NCBI RefSeq assembly: GCF_003725295.1
Contig: NZ_QICB01000002.1
Span: 456,620 to 520,619 of the forward strand
Direction of reading: 5' to 3'
Length of the DNA: 64,000 nt
DNA from: Slackia faecicanis
GTDB taxonomy: Bacteria; Actinomycetota; Coriobacteriia; Coriobacteriales; Eggerthellaceae
Part shown: positions 1 through 9,120 of the stretch, in pieces
Layout of the letters: each line of letters opens with the position of its first letter
Numbering within the stretch: the first letter of the stretch is position 1
The notes under the pieces: model-generated
What the model was told of the DNA's origin: nothing
Database searches by the model: none
Seen by the model: the letters and a program-made list of their open reading frames with translations, nothing else
Position numbers and translations under genes: made by a program

Positions 1-96
1 GAGCTCGAAGCCACGGGAAAGCTCTGGATGCTCGCGCAGAAAACCCGCCGCGCCACGGCCCTGCGGTGGGCGATGGGCCATCTCCTGGAAAAATAA
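1..96 (+). CDS. C-terminal end of a truncated CDS, product unknown
   Basis: The reading frame is open from the first base and ends in TAA at 94-96, giving a 31-residue tail rich in basic and hydrophobic residues (ending GHLLEK). A strong 12-bp hairpin follows directly after the stop. I cannot assign a family from so short a tail. It could be a chance open frame, but the stop plus hairpin arrangement favours a real gene end entering from the left edge. Confidence 0.4.
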   Translation, partial: ELEATGKLWMLAQKTRRATALRWAMGHLLEK

Positions 97-128
97 CGCC
101 GGCCACGCCCTTGAAAGCGTGGCCGGCG
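97..128 (+). terminator. Stable hairpin directly after the first stop codon
   Basis: Perfect 12-bp stem (97-108 with 117-128) around an 8-nt loop, starting at the base after the TAA. No T-run follows on either strand, so it is not a textbook intrinsic terminator. It may act as a transcript 3' end or stability element. Confidence 0.5.
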
Positions 129-155
129 AACAAAAGCCGAAGCGAATTCGGGACG

Positions 156-420
156 AAACGCACTTCGCGCGCGCCCAGACAGGACGAATCGTCGCATACT
201 CCAGGCCGCCGCAACGCAGGCGAGGGCGAGCGCGGCGAGTGCAGTCGGCGTGAAAGACCGAGGAAGCGTACTTCGGTACGCGACCAGACGGGACGAATCG
301 CGAGATGTTCCAGGTCGCCGCAACGCAGCGAAAAGCCGCCTGGTGCCTTGGATCGGCCCGACTGGCGCAGGGAGCGTGCTTCGCACGTGACCGGAGCACG
401 GAGGGTCGAGACAGGGCGCC
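156..420. repeat. Three degenerate ~108-bp tandem units with TTCG-loop hairpins
   Basis: This fills the 377-bp gap between the first stop and the PhoU-like gene. Each unit has a short hairpin with a TTCG loop (near 156-170, at 265-280 with stem GCGTAC/GTACGC, and at 373-388 with GTGC/GCAC) followed by a conserved tail. Tails 175-219 and 284-328 match at 37 of 45 positions, sharing GGACGAATCG and CGCCGCAACGCAG. The third tail, from about 389, is much decayed. Spacing between units is 107-109 bp. No protein-coding signal was seen. This may be a dispersed structured repeat of the genome or a small-RNA family. Confidence 0.5.
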
Positions 421-443
421 CGGCGGCTTTGCAGCGTCGACTC

Positions 444-471
444 GTTGCGTCGGCCGGAAGGCCGACGCAAC
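444..471 (-). terminator. Hairpin after the PhoU-like gene
   Basis: Perfect 12-bp stem (444-455 with 460-471) with a 4-nt loop, beginning 3 nt after the TAG of the minus-strand gene that ends at 474. It lacks a T-run, like the hairpin at 97-128. Confidence 0.5.
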
Positions 472-473
472 TA

Positions 474-1142
474 CTAAGCGTACTTCATCATGATCGAGCG
501 CATGATATCGGAAGCGCGCTCGCAGGTATCGGCCGTGTTCTCCATGCGCTGGAACAGCTTGTCCCAGATGAACACGTCGACGGCCTCTTCGCGCACATCA
601 TGTGGATCGGCCGACGGAGAAGCATCCTTGCGGGCGCTCGTGTACAGGTCGTGCATGACCGTGAAGAACAGGTCGTCGGCCTCTTCCTCGACGTCGCCCA
701 CTTCCACGATGAGCGGCTTGAGCTTCTTGGCGTTCTTGAAGTTTTTGAACTCGCACGTGGCGGCCTTCAGCGCCTCGCAGCCCTTCAGCAGCAGCTTCGC
801 GAAATCGATCGCGCGCGGATGCATGCCCTGCACGTCGAACATATAGAAGCGTTGGATGGTGGCCTCCATGTAGTCGAGGATGTCATCCATGCTCTGCGTG
901 AGCGAGATGATGTCCTCTCGGTCGATCGGCGTGATGAAATCGGCGCTGACGGCGTCGAAGATATCGTGGCACACCATATCGGCCTCGTGCTCGATTTCAT
1001 GCGCGCGCTTGATATCGTCCAGAAGCGCTTCGGACGTACGGAAGTTCTCGATGATCTCGATCAGCAGCTCTGCCTCGCGGCATGCCAAATCGGCCTGCTT
1101 CTCGAACGCGTCGAAATAGTTGAATTTCTGCTTGAGACTCAT
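474..1142 (-). CDS. DUF47 / PhoU-like phosphate transport regulator
   Basis: This 222-residue all-helical acidic protein has the length and pattern of the DUF47 (PhoU-related, TIGR00153) family. Family members are cytoplasmic partners of Pit-type phosphate transporters and are thought to tune their activity. The N-terminus (SLKQKFNYFDAFEKQAD) and repeated Glu/Asp-rich helices such as EIEHEADMVCHD fit the metal-binding E(D)xxxD signature of the family. The ATG at 1142 has an AAAGG site upstream. It lies 65 bp downstream of the Pit gene on the same strand, so the two are very likely co-transcribed. The family call is strong; its regulatory role here is inferred. Confidence 0.9.
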   Translation of the reverse strand: MSLKQKFNYFDAFEKQADLACREAELLIEIIENFRTSEALLDDIKRAHEIEHEADMVCHDIFDAVSADFITPIDREDIISLTQSMDDILDYMEATIQRFYMFDVQGMHPRAIDFAKLLLKGCEALKAATCEFKNFKNAKKLKPLIVEVGDVEEEADDLFFTVMHDLYTSARKDASPSADPHDVREEAVDVFIWDKLFQRMENTADTCERASDIMRSIMMKYA

Positions 1143-1207
1143 CGTGGGCCTTTCTCATGTGGCAAACAGCGGCGCATGTGCGCGCCGACGCGCGGTGCGG
1201 CGCGCAT

Positions 1208-2260
1208 TTATACGAAGAGAAGGAATAGCTCGGCCGTCAAGAAGCCTATGAGGCCGCATCCGGGGAAGGTGAGCACCCAGGTTTTCACCATGTCGATGGC
1301 GACCTGCCACTTCACGGCGCTCTTGCGCTTGGCGGCGCCGACGCCCATGATGGCCGTCGTTTTCACATGCGTCGTGGAAACGGGCATGCCGGTGAACGTG
1401 GCGATCATGAGGCACAGCGTGGCGGAAGCGCTTGCTGCGAAGCCCTGGTACACCTCGAGCTTGACCATGTTCATGGCGACGTTTTTGATGATGCGCTCGC
1501 CGCCGATAGCGGTGCCCAGGCCCATATTCACGGCGCACAGCACCATGAGCCACACGGGCAAGGCGAGCTGGGCGGGCTGGCCGAGGCCCGAAGCCAGGGC
1601 AATGCCCAGCATGAAGATGCTCATGAACTTCTGGCCGTCCTGGGCGCCGTGCATGAACGCAACGCCCGCGCCGGCGATGATCTGGCCCCAATGAAACACC
1701 TGGTTGGCCCTGGCGCGCTGCACGTTGCGACACAGCCGCGCGATGACCTTCGACGTCAGCCATCCCATACCGAATCCGAGGAAGGTCGACAACAAGATGC
1801 CGTAGATGACCTTCATCCATTCGCCCCAGTTGATGGCGTCGAAACTGCCCACCGCGGCGATCGCGGCGCCCGTCAGGCCCGCGATCAGCGAATGGCTCTG
1901 CGACGTGGGTATGCCGAAGAACCAGGCTGCGGCGCCCCAGACGATGATGGCCACCATGGCCGCCGCCAGGGCCGCGAGCGCGGCTTGGTTATCGCCGCCG
2001 AAATCGACCATCTTGAAGATGGTGTTGGCGACGGCGCTCGTGAACACCGAAACGACGAGCAGTCCTAGAAAATTGCAAAGCGCCGCCATGATGATCGCGG
2101 GGCGCGGCTTCATAGAGCGCGTCGACACCACGGTCGCGATGGCATTGGGCGCATCGGTCGCGCCGTTGACGACGATGACGGCAACGTTGAGCAGCGTGAC
2201 GGCAAGCATGAGCGGGTCGGACATGACCCCCATCATGAAGGTTCCGAATTCGACGGTCAC
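1208..2260 (-). CDS. pit: Inorganic phosphate transporter, Pit family
   Basis: A 350-residue integral membrane protein with about 10 hydrophobic segments. It carries the two duplicated Pit/PHO4 signatures: near the N-terminus NGATDAPNAIATVVSTRSM, and in the C-terminal half the FMHGAQDGQKFMS block. Both contain the Asn/Asp-rich phosphate and cation site. The family moves phosphate (as a metal-phosphate complex) into the cell with a cation gradient. The start is GTG at 2260 behind GGAGG at good spacing. It is first in a two-gene operon with the DUF47 partner downstream. Confidence 0.93.
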   Translation of the reverse strand: MTVEFGTFMMGVMSDPLMLAVTLLNVAVIVVNGATDAPNAIATVVSTRSMKPRPAIIMAALCNFLGLLVVSVFTSAVANTIFKMVDFGGDNQAALAALAAAMVAIIVWGAAAWFFGIPTSQSHSLIAGLTGAAIAAVGSFDAINWGEWMKVIYGILLSTFLGFGMGWLTSKVIARLCRNVQRARANQVFHWGQIIAGAGVAFMHGAQDGQKFMSIFMLGIALASGLGQPAQLALPVWLMVLCAVNMGLGTAIGGERIIKNVAMNMVKLEVYQGFAASASATLCLMIATFTGMPVSTTHVKTTAIMGVGAAKRKSAVKWQVAIDMVKTWVLTFPGCGLIGFLTAELFLLFV

Positions 2261-2302
2261 TTAGATCCTCCGATCGATCGCGTGCGCCTCGGCGCCGCTC
2301 CG

Positions 2303-2983
2303 CTAAAACGCCTCGATGACGCGACGACGCTCCATGCCGATGGTCGTCAGACCCTCGTGGCCGGGATACACGATCGTCGCATCGGGCAGAGCGCTCAGCT
2401 TGTTGCGCAGGCTCGCGCGCATCTCGCGCGCGCTGCCGCCTTCGAAATCGACGCGGCCGGTTGCGCCGCGGAACAGCGTGTCGCCCGAGAACAGCAAGCC
2501 GGGCTTGCCGTCGAATCCGGGAAGATACAGGCAGATGCCGCCTTTGGTGTGGCCAGGAGTGTGCAGGACCTTGAACTCGAGCGATCCGAGCTTGATCGAG
2601 TCGCCGTCTTTGACCTTGCGGTCCACATGCACGGGGGCCACGGCGTCCCAATCGCCGAAATAGCCGGGCTGGCCGGATTCGATGATCTTCGAATCGAGCG
2701 GATGGGCGACCACCTTGGCGCCCGTCGCCTTCTGCAGCGCGGGCAGCGCGACCAGGTGGTCGTTATGGTCATGGGTGCAGACGATGTATTTCAGGTCGAG
2801 CCAACCGAGCGCCTTCAAAATGGCGTCGGCATCGCCCGCAGGGTCGACCACCAACGCGGGGGCGCCTTCTTCGCGGCCCGCCGACACGATAAAACAGTTG
2901 TTGTCCATCATGCCGATGGTCAGGATGGACACAGGAACGCAGCCGTTGGCGTCGGTGACGACGCGTTTGCGATCCGCACGCAT
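2303..2983 (-). CDS. MBL-fold metallo-hydrolase (glyoxalase II-like)
   Basis: The 226-residue protein has the metallo-beta-lactamase order of motifs: HDHNDH for the two-metal site in the first third, a GHTKGG block with the third His, an SGDTLF Asp motif, and a final PGHEG His. This pattern is typical of small hydroxyacylglutathione-hydrolase-like enzymes, whose real substrate in anaerobic actinobacteria is often unknown. I chose the ATG at 2983 because it has an AAAGGA site; an in-frame ATG further up encodes a low-complexity Arg-rich extension that looks non-native. It follows relA on the same strand after a 123-bp gap. Confidence 0.85.
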   Translation of the reverse strand: MRADRKRVVTDANGCVPVSILTIGMMDNNCFIVSAGREEGAPALVVDPAGDADAILKALGWLDLKYIVCTHDHNDHLVALPALQKATGAKVVAHPLDSKIIESGQPGYFGDWDAVAPVHVDRKVKDGDSIKLGSLEFKVLHTPGHTKGGICLYLPGFDGKPGLLFSGDTLFRGATGRVDFEGGSAREMRASLRNKLSALPDATIVYPGHEGLTTIGMERRRVIEAF

Positions 2984-3106
2984 CAATATTCCTTTCGATT
3001 CCCCCTCGGCCTTGCGCCGAGAGGCTCTTACGCGAAAACACCGCGCAAGCGGACCCCTTCGCGCCAAAGGTCCCGAGCCCGAAAGCGCAGGACCTTTCCC
3101 CTTGTT

Positions 3107-5473
3107 CTATTTCCTTCGATGCACCGCATCGCCCGGAAGCATGCGGCGGGCATCGAACACGCCGTCGATCTTGCGCAACGACTCCAGGATGTTCTCGATG
3201 TTGGAAACCTGCGACACCTGGAACAGATACCTCATTTCCACGATGCCGTCTGAATGGCTTGCCGTATTGGAAGTGAGCACGTTGACGCCCGTATCGGACA
3301 ACGTGTTGATAATATCACGCAAAAGGTTCATGCGGTCGGGCGCTTCAATGAACACCTCAACCTGATACGAACTTGTATTCTCCGCGGTTTCCTCCCACGA
3401 CACGCCGATGAGACGCCCCTGGTCGCGCATCAGGTCTTTCGCGTTGGGGCAATCGGCCCGATGCACCGAAACGCCGCGGCCGCGCGTGACGAAGCCGATT
3501 ATCTTGTCGCCCGGGACGGGGTTGCAGCATCGCGAAAGGCGCACCGGCGCGCTGTCGAGGCCCGCCACGACGACGCCGTTGGACGAATGGGCGCGGCGCG
3601 GAAGCGGGCGCTTGACCGACGTGATCATGGGCGGCATGACCCCGCTGCTCATCATAGGAATGGCGGGGGTGTCGTCGAGGGGCTCGGGATGCAAGACCTT
3701 GAGCAGACGGTTCGCCACGTGCATCACGGTTTCCTTGCCCGCGCCGATCGCCACCAGCATGTCTTCGACGTCTTTGTAGCCCATCTGCTCGGCGATCTGC
3801 TTCTGCGCGCGCACCGAGGACGTGGACCCCAGGCCCAGGCCGTGCTTCTTCATTTCGCGGCCGAGCTTCTCGCGGCCCAGGGCAAGGTCGTCGCTGCGGC
3901 TCACCTTGGAAAAATAGCTGCGGATCTTGCTGCGCGCCGAAGGCGTCTTGACCATCTTGATCCAGTCGCGCGACGGCGTGGCGCTTTTCTGCGTGAGGAT
4001 TTCGACGCGGTCGCCCATCTGCAGCTCGTAGGACAGCGGCACGATGGCGCCGTTGACCTTGGCGCCGACGCAGTGATTGCCCACTTCGGAGTGCACGTTG
4101 TATGCGAAATCGACCGGCGTCGAACCGCTGCGCAGGCTCATGACCTCGCCCGCGGGCGTGAACACGAACACCTCGGTGGGCGCGAGGTCCACCTTGAGCT
4201 CGCTGAGGAACTCGCGCGAGTCCTTGGTCTCCTCCTGCCAGTCGACCATCTGGCGCAGCCAGGCGATCTGGCGGTCGAAGGCGGCGTCGGCCTTGCTTCC
4301 CTTTTCCTTATAGCGCCAATGCGCGGCCACGCCGTATTCGCTCATACGATGCATTTCCTCGGTGCGGATCTGCACCTCGAGCGGACGGCCCGACGGACCG
4401 ATCACCGTGGTGTGAAGGCTCTGATACATATTGAGCTTGGGCATGGCGATGTAGTCTTTGAAGCGACCGGGCATAGGATGCCACAGCGAATGCACCGCAC
4501 CGAGCACCGAGTAGCAATCCTTCACCGACTTCACGATAACACGCACGGCGATCAGGTCATAGATCTCGGAGAAACCTTTTCCGCGCTTGGTCATTTTCTG
4601 GTAGATGGAGTACAGGTGCTTAGGGCGGCCTGCGATATGGCCCTTGATGCCCACCTTGTCCAGCTCGCCCGTCAAAAGATCGATCACGTCGGCCAGGTAG
4701 CGTTCGCGCTCCATGCGGCTTTCAGCCACCATGCGGCTGATCTGGCCGAACTTGACCGGGTCGAGGTAATAAAACGACAGGTCTTCGAGCTCCCATTTGA
4801 TCGAGCCGATGCCCAGGCGGTGCGCGATGGGCGCATAGATTTCAAGCGTCTCGCGCGCTTTGAAAATGCGGCGGTCTTCGCGCAGCGCCGAGAGCGTGCG
4901 CATGTTATGCAGCCTGTCGGCGAGCTTGATCACAATGACGCGAATGTCTTTGCTCATGGCGACGAACATCTTGCGGATCGTGGCCGCCTGCTCGTCGGTC
5001 AGGCTTTCCACCTCGATGCGCGTGATCTTGGTGACGCCCTGCACGAGCTGGGCCACCTGCGGGTTGAACAGCTCGGACACCTGTTCGACCGTCGTCGGGG
5101 TGTCTTCCACCGTGTCGTGCAGAAGGGCCGCGCACAGCGTGTCCGCGTCCATGCGCAGATCGGTCAGGATCAGCGCCACCTCGATAGGATGCGCGACGAA
5201 AGGCTCGCCGCTTTTACGCTTCTGGCCGGCATGGACCTCGGAAGCGAAGCGATACGCCTTCTCGAGCATCGCGCAGTCTTCTTCGGGCAAATAGCCCGAC
5301 GCGATCCTTTTCAGCTTCGCGAAGCGCACTTCGGGCGACTTCGCCTCGGACGGATTGGCCGAGGGGGCGATGCCGCCGCCGAAAAATTCGCCGATCGGCT
5401 CGCCGACGGCATTGGCGAGCATCGGCTCGACCTGCATGGCGTCGCGACCTTCCACCTTCGCATCATCGGGCAT
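3107..5473 (-). CDS. rel: Bifunctional (p)ppGpp synthetase/hydrolase RelA/SpoT
   Basis: A 788-residue Rel protein with all expected domains. An HD hydrolase domain occupies roughly residues 70-230 (HDTVEDT motif), followed by a (p)ppGpp synthetase domain with YQSLHTT at about residues 340-350. A TGS domain (VFVFTPAGEVMSLRSGSTPVDFA) sits in the middle, then a zinc-finger-like region with the Cys pair SRCCNPVPGD, and a C-terminal ACT domain. It makes and degrades the stringent-response alarmone. An intact HD motif suggests that both activities are retained. The ATG at 5473 follows a GAAGGGG site and overlaps the end of the recJ-recQ gene by 11 bp, so translation is probably coupled. Confidence 0.95.
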   Translation of the reverse strand: MPDDAKVEGRDAMQVEPMLANAVGEPIGEFFGGGIAPSANPSEAKSPEVRFAKLKRIASGYLPEEDCAMLEKAYRFASEVHAGQKRKSGEPFVAHPIEVALILTDLRMDADTLCAALLHDTVEDTPTTVEQVSELFNPQVAQLVQGVTKITRIEVESLTDEQAATIRKMFVAMSKDIRVIVIKLADRLHNMRTLSALREDRRIFKARETLEIYAPIAHRLGIGSIKWELEDLSFYYLDPVKFGQISRMVAESRMERERYLADVIDLLTGELDKVGIKGHIAGRPKHLYSIYQKMTKRGKGFSEIYDLIAVRVIVKSVKDCYSVLGAVHSLWHPMPGRFKDYIAMPKLNMYQSLHTTVIGPSGRPLEVQIRTEEMHRMSEYGVAAHWRYKEKGSKADAAFDRQIAWLRQMVDWQEETKDSREFLSELKVDLAPTEVFVFTPAGEVMSLRSGSTPVDFAYNVHSEVGNHCVGAKVNGAIVPLSYELQMGDRVEILTQKSATPSRDWIKMVKTPSARSKIRSYFSKVSRSDDLALGREKLGREMKKHGLGLGSTSSVRAQKQIAEQMGYKDVEDMLVAIGAGKETVMHVANRLLKVLHPEPLDDTPAIPMMSSGVMPPMITSVKRPLPRRAHSSNGVVVAGLDSAPVRLSRCCNPVPGDKIIGFVTRGRGVSVHRADCPNAKDLMRDQGRLIGVSWEETAENTSSYQVEVFIEAPDRMNLLRDIINTLSDTGVNVLTSNTASHSDGIVEMRYLFQVSQVSNIENILESLRKIDGVFDARRMLPGDAVHRRK

Positions 5474-8400
5474 GGCTATCCCCTTCCCCCGAAACGCCCG
5501 CGGGCGCGATCGGTCTGATGATCCTGTCGCGCAGAACGGACGCCGGCGTACGCATCACCCACTCGGTAAAGCGGGCGAACGATTCCGACTCGTCGAGGCC
5601 TTCGCGGTAGCGAACGCTATCGGTCAGCTCGACCTTGCCTCCGAAGGCGCAGACATGCACCTCCCGGGTCGGCCCGCCCTGCATCGAGCCCGCGCGCGTG
5701 CGCACGAGTCCGAGCTCTTCGAACACCGCCATGCCGCTGGCGCACACATCGGGCGTCACGGAAAAGCGCGGCGTGCGGGCGTTGCAGACGCGAGCCAGCT
5801 CTTCGTCGGACATTGTAAAGAAAATATCCTCGCCGCGCACGGATTCGGCGCAGGCGGCGGCACGCGATTCGGCGTCGCGCTGCAGGCAGCGCAACTCGCG
5901 ATACACCTGGCCCAGCGCATCGTGCTCGGGAGCAGCCTGGCGCAAGACGTCCTGATTGGCGGCGGCGTCGCGGCTGCCGAACAGCAGATGGATGCACGCC
6001 TCGCGCCCGTTGCGGCCGGCACGGCCGCTCATCTGGTTGAATTCCACCTCGGAAAACGGCATGCCGTAGAGTACTACGTGACGCACGTCGGGAATGTCGA
6101 CGCCTTCGCCGAAAGCGGACGTGCACACGAGCACACGCAAGACGTTTTCCCTGAACAGACGCTCGATGCGCGTACGTTCCTCGCGCGAGAGGCCCGCGTT
6201 GTAGAAGCCGATCTGCATGGCGATCTGAGGAACCATGCGGCGCAGGCTGCGCGTCAAGTCGACCGACCCCATGCGCGAGTTCACGTACACGATGGTCTTT
6301 TCGCCCGACGCGACGATCGACGCCAGGTAGCTGTCTTTATCGCGCAGGCTGCGGCGGTCGTCCACCTGCAGATTGCCGCGGTCGGCGGCGTCGTAGACCA
6401 CCTCGTCGATGCCGAGCACGTCGGAAATGCACGAGGCGGCCTCGTCGGGGGCGGTGGCGGTGGCGGCCAGCACGACAGGGCCGCCCATCAGAGCCGCGAT
6501 GTCGCGCAGGCGGTCGTATGCCGCGCGCTTGCCCGAGCCCGCCTGGGCCATATGATGCGCCTCGTCGACCGCGAGAAATCCGATGCGCCCGCAGGCCGCG
6601 ATGTCGTTCGCATGCCACGCCAGGTATTCGGGAGTGGTGAGCAGCACGTCGATCGAGCCGTCGGCCAGGCCGCCGTACACGTCGACGCGCTCGTCGAAGG
6701 AAGTCTCGCCCGTCAGCACGGCGGCGGTCAGGCCGAAGTTCGAAAACAGCGTGGCCAGGTGATACGCCTGGTCGGAAATGAGCGCGCGCAGCGGATACAC
6801 GAACACGCTGACAAGGCCCGCGGCCAAAGCGCAGCGGGCGGCGTGCACGTGGAAGACGAGCGATTTGCCGCGGCCGGTTCCCATGACCGCGAGCGTATTC
6901 TTGCCTCGGGCCAAGCAATCGAGCGCACGGCGCTGCGCATCATGCAGCGAACCCACGCCGATGACGGCTTCGACCAAAGCGTCCGTCAGGCCCTCGGGGT
7001 CGTTTGCGGCAAGCGTCTCCCAATGCTCGCGGCGCTCGCGCTTCTGGGCCTCGCAGCAGCACGGGCCGTCGACGCAAGGCTCCCTGTCTTCGCAGCACAA
7101 ATCGTCGATGAATTCCATGTCTTCGACAGGCAGGCACGCCTTGAGCGCCGGGCAGGCGCTGGCGGGCTCCACCACGTCGAGCATGCACTTCACCGTGCGG
7201 CGGCCGCGCCATTCGTCCACCTGGACCTGGAACGCCGCGTCCACCACGCTGCCGCATGCCATGAATTCGCCGATGCCGTCGCAGTGGAACATGATCGCAT
7301 CGACCGACGACGCGCCGTCGGTGAGCGTGCAGGCCAGATGGTTCTTGCCCGCGCCCACCGCGCGGCAGTTCGACAGACGGATGTTACGCGCCAGGTAGCG
7401 CGGCGTGAGGTTCTCCTGGCCGAACGGCGCCAGAGAAGCGAGCGCGTCGACGTTTTCGAGCGTCAGCTCGCCCAAATCGACCAGCGAATCGACCTCGATG
7501 AGCGGATGGAAGCTGTCTTCGGGCAGCGTGTCCATGTAGGCGCAAAGACGCTCGGCGAATTCGGGCAGCTTATCGGCGGGCAGCGTCACGCCCACGGCGG
7601 CTTCGTGTCCGCCGAAACGCGTGAGGATGTCCGAAGCCGATTCGACCGCCTTGAACAGATTGACCCGGCCGACGCTTCGGCCCGAACCGCGGGCCTCGCC
7701 GTCTTCGATCGTGAACAGAAGCGACGGAACGCCGTATGCGTTCACCAGGCGCGACGCCACGATGCCCTTCACGCCCTCGTGCCAGCCCTCGCCCGCCACC
7801 ACGAGCGCGCGCTGGCCCGTATAGATTTCGTCGGCCTTGCCCTTGGCCTCTTCGGCAAGGTCGGCTTCGATCGCGCGGCGCGCGTCGTTGACCAGGTCGA
7901 GCTCCGTCGCCTTGACCTGGGCGGTTTCGAAATCGTCGGCCATCAGCAGCTCGAGGGCCAGATCGGCGTTGCCCATGCGGCCCGCCGCGTTGAGGCGCGG
8001 GATGAGCGAAAACGACAGATTGGTGGAGGAAAGCGGCTTGCCCGCCACGTTGCACACGCCGATCAACGCCGCGATGCACGGGCGCGGATTCGCGTTCATG
8101 CGGGCGATGCCGTCGGCCACGAGCGCGCGGTTCTCGCCGCGCAGCGGCATGAGGTCGGCCACCGTGCCCAACGTGGCGAAATCGGTGTATTCGCGCCACA
8201 GGTGCGGCTGGCCCAGACGGCCGCCGAGCGCCTGCACCATTTTGAGCGCCACGCCGACGCCCGCGAGAATAGAGCTTTCGCATGCAGGATCGCATTTGGG
8301 GTCGGCCACGGGAACGCCTTCGGGCACCGATGCGCCCGGCTCGTGGTGGTCGGTGACCACCACGTCGATGCCGTCGGCGAGCACCGCGTTCACTTCGTCT

Positions 8401-8846
8401 TTGCACGAGATGCCGCAGTCCACCGTGACGATCAGCGACGGCTCGTGGCTTTCGGCGCGGGCGATAGAGGCGGCCGTGAGGCCGTAGCCTTCCTCGAAGC
8501 GCTTCGGGATGAGCGGAACCGCATCGGCGCCGAGCGCGCGCAGGCCGCGCGTGAGCACGGTGGTCGCCGAAATGCCGTCGAGGTCGAAATCGCCGAACAC
8601 GAGAATGCGGCGGCCTTCGCGAATCGCTGCCTCGATGCGGTCGGCCGCTTCTTTCATGTCAGGGATCTCGTAGGGATTGCGCCAGTCGCGCTCCAGGTCG
8701 GGCGCGAGAAACGCGCGCGCCTCCTCGACGCTGGAAATGCCATGGGCCGCCATGGTTCGCGCGACGAACCGCGGGAGGCCGAATTCTTGCTGAAAAGCGG
8801 ATACAAGCGTCGGGTCAGCCGACGCCACATGGAATTGCGCTGCCAT
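5463..8846 (-). CDS. recJ: RecJ exonuclease fused to a RecQ-like DEAH helicase
   Basis: The 1127-residue protein joins two DNA-repair enzymes. Residues 1-560 are RecJ, a 5'-3' single-strand exonuclease of the DHH family: GDFDLDG at 85-91, DCG near 143, DHH at 166-168, and a DHHA1-like GGHEAAVG block near 412. Residues 565-598 form a Cys-rich linker with eight Cys. Residues 625-960 are a superfamily 2 helicase: GTGRGKS at 656-662, DEAH at 761-764, TATA near 796, and QMSGRAGRNG at 938-947. The C-terminal 170 residues resemble no domain I can name. RecJ and RecQ usually cooperate as separate proteins in strand resection. The upstream RBS is weak (GTAAGG, long spacing). Confidence 0.9.
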   Translation of the reverse strand: MAAQFHVASADPTLVSAFQQEFGLPRFVARTMAAHGISSVEEARAFLAPDLERDWRNPYEIPDMKEAADRIEAAIREGRRILVFGDFDLDGISATTVLTRGLRALGADAVPLIPKRFEEGYGLTAASIARAESHEPSLIVTVDCGISCKDEVNAVLADGIDVVVTDHHEPGASVPEGVPVADPKCDPACESSILAGVGVALKMVQALGGRLGQPHLWREYTDFATLGTVADLMPLRGENRALVADGIARMNANPRPCIAALIGVCNVAGKPLSSTNLSFSLIPRLNAAGRMGNADLALELLMADDFETAQVKATELDLVNDARRAIEADLAEEAKGKADEIYTGQRALVVAGEGWHEGVKGIVASRLVNAYGVPSLLFTIEDGEARGSGRSVGRVNLFKAVESASDILTRFGGHEAAVGVTLPADKLPEFAERLCAYMDTLPEDSFHPLIEVDSLVDLGELTLENVDALASLAPFGQENLTPRYLARNIRLSNCRAVGAGKNHLACTLTDGASSVDAIMFHCDGIGEFMACGSVVDAAFQVQVDEWRGRRTVKCMLDVVEPASACPALKACLPVEDMEFIDDLCCEDREPCVDGPCCCEAQKRERREHWETLAANDPEGLTDALVEAVIGVGSLHDAQRRALDCLARGKNTLAVMGTGRGKSLVFHVHAARCALAAGLVSVFVYPLRALISDQAYHLATLFSNFGLTAAVLTGETSFDERVDVYGGLADGSIDVLLTTPEYLAWHANDIAACGRIGFLAVDEAHHMAQAGSGKRAAYDRLRDIAALMGGPVVLAATATAPDEAASCISDVLGIDEVVYDAADRGNLQVDDRRSLRDKDSYLASIVASGEKTIVYVNSRMGSVDLTRSLRRMVPQIAMQIGFYNAGLSREERTRIERLFRENVLRVLVCTSAFGEGVDIPDVRHVVLYGMPFSEVEFNQMSGRAGRNGREACIHLLFGSRDAAANQDVLRQAAPEHDALGQVYRELRCLQRDAESRAAACAESVRGEDIFFTMSDEELARVCNARTPRFSVTPDVCASGMAVFEELGLVRTRAGSMQGGPTREVHVCAFGGKVELTDSVRYREGLDESESFARFTEWVMRTPASVLRDRIIRPIAPAGVSGEGDSHAR

Positions 8847-9088
8847 AATGTCACGTGCCTTACGTCATACCTTCTTTTTCACGTGCCATTGTCGCATATT
8901 TATCCCGATTTCGACGCGCGATCGGCCCGCTCGGCACGGCCGTTGCCGAAACGCGATCGGCGCGACGCGATGCCCACCCGGCATACGCCGGCCGAAGACC
9001 GCGGCGAACGCCGTCAGGAAAAGCGGATCGGGAAAACGGCGGGGGCCATACGCCCGCCCCGCGACGTGCGCCGCGGCCGCGCAACGAA

Positions 9089-9115
9089 AAGGCCGGCTCC
9101 CGCGGAACCGGCCTT
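9089..9115 (-). terminator. Intrinsic terminator of pth
   Basis: Stem AAGGCCGG/CCGGCCTT (9089-9096 with 9108-9115, extendable with one mismatch) followed on the minus strand by TTTTCG. It lies 6 bp past the end of pth. The rest of the 8847-9120 interval shows no gene. Confidence 0.75.
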
Positions 9116-9120
9116 CGGCG

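Noticed and set aside
156..420. Possible CRISPR array
   Set aside because: The units are ~108 bp, adjacent and degenerate, with no short constant repeats or unique spacers.
66..1694. Long plus-strand open frame of 542 codons
   Set aside because: It runs antisense through the Pit and PhoU-like genes, has Arg/His/Ala-rich composition typical of high-GC shadow frames and no RBS.
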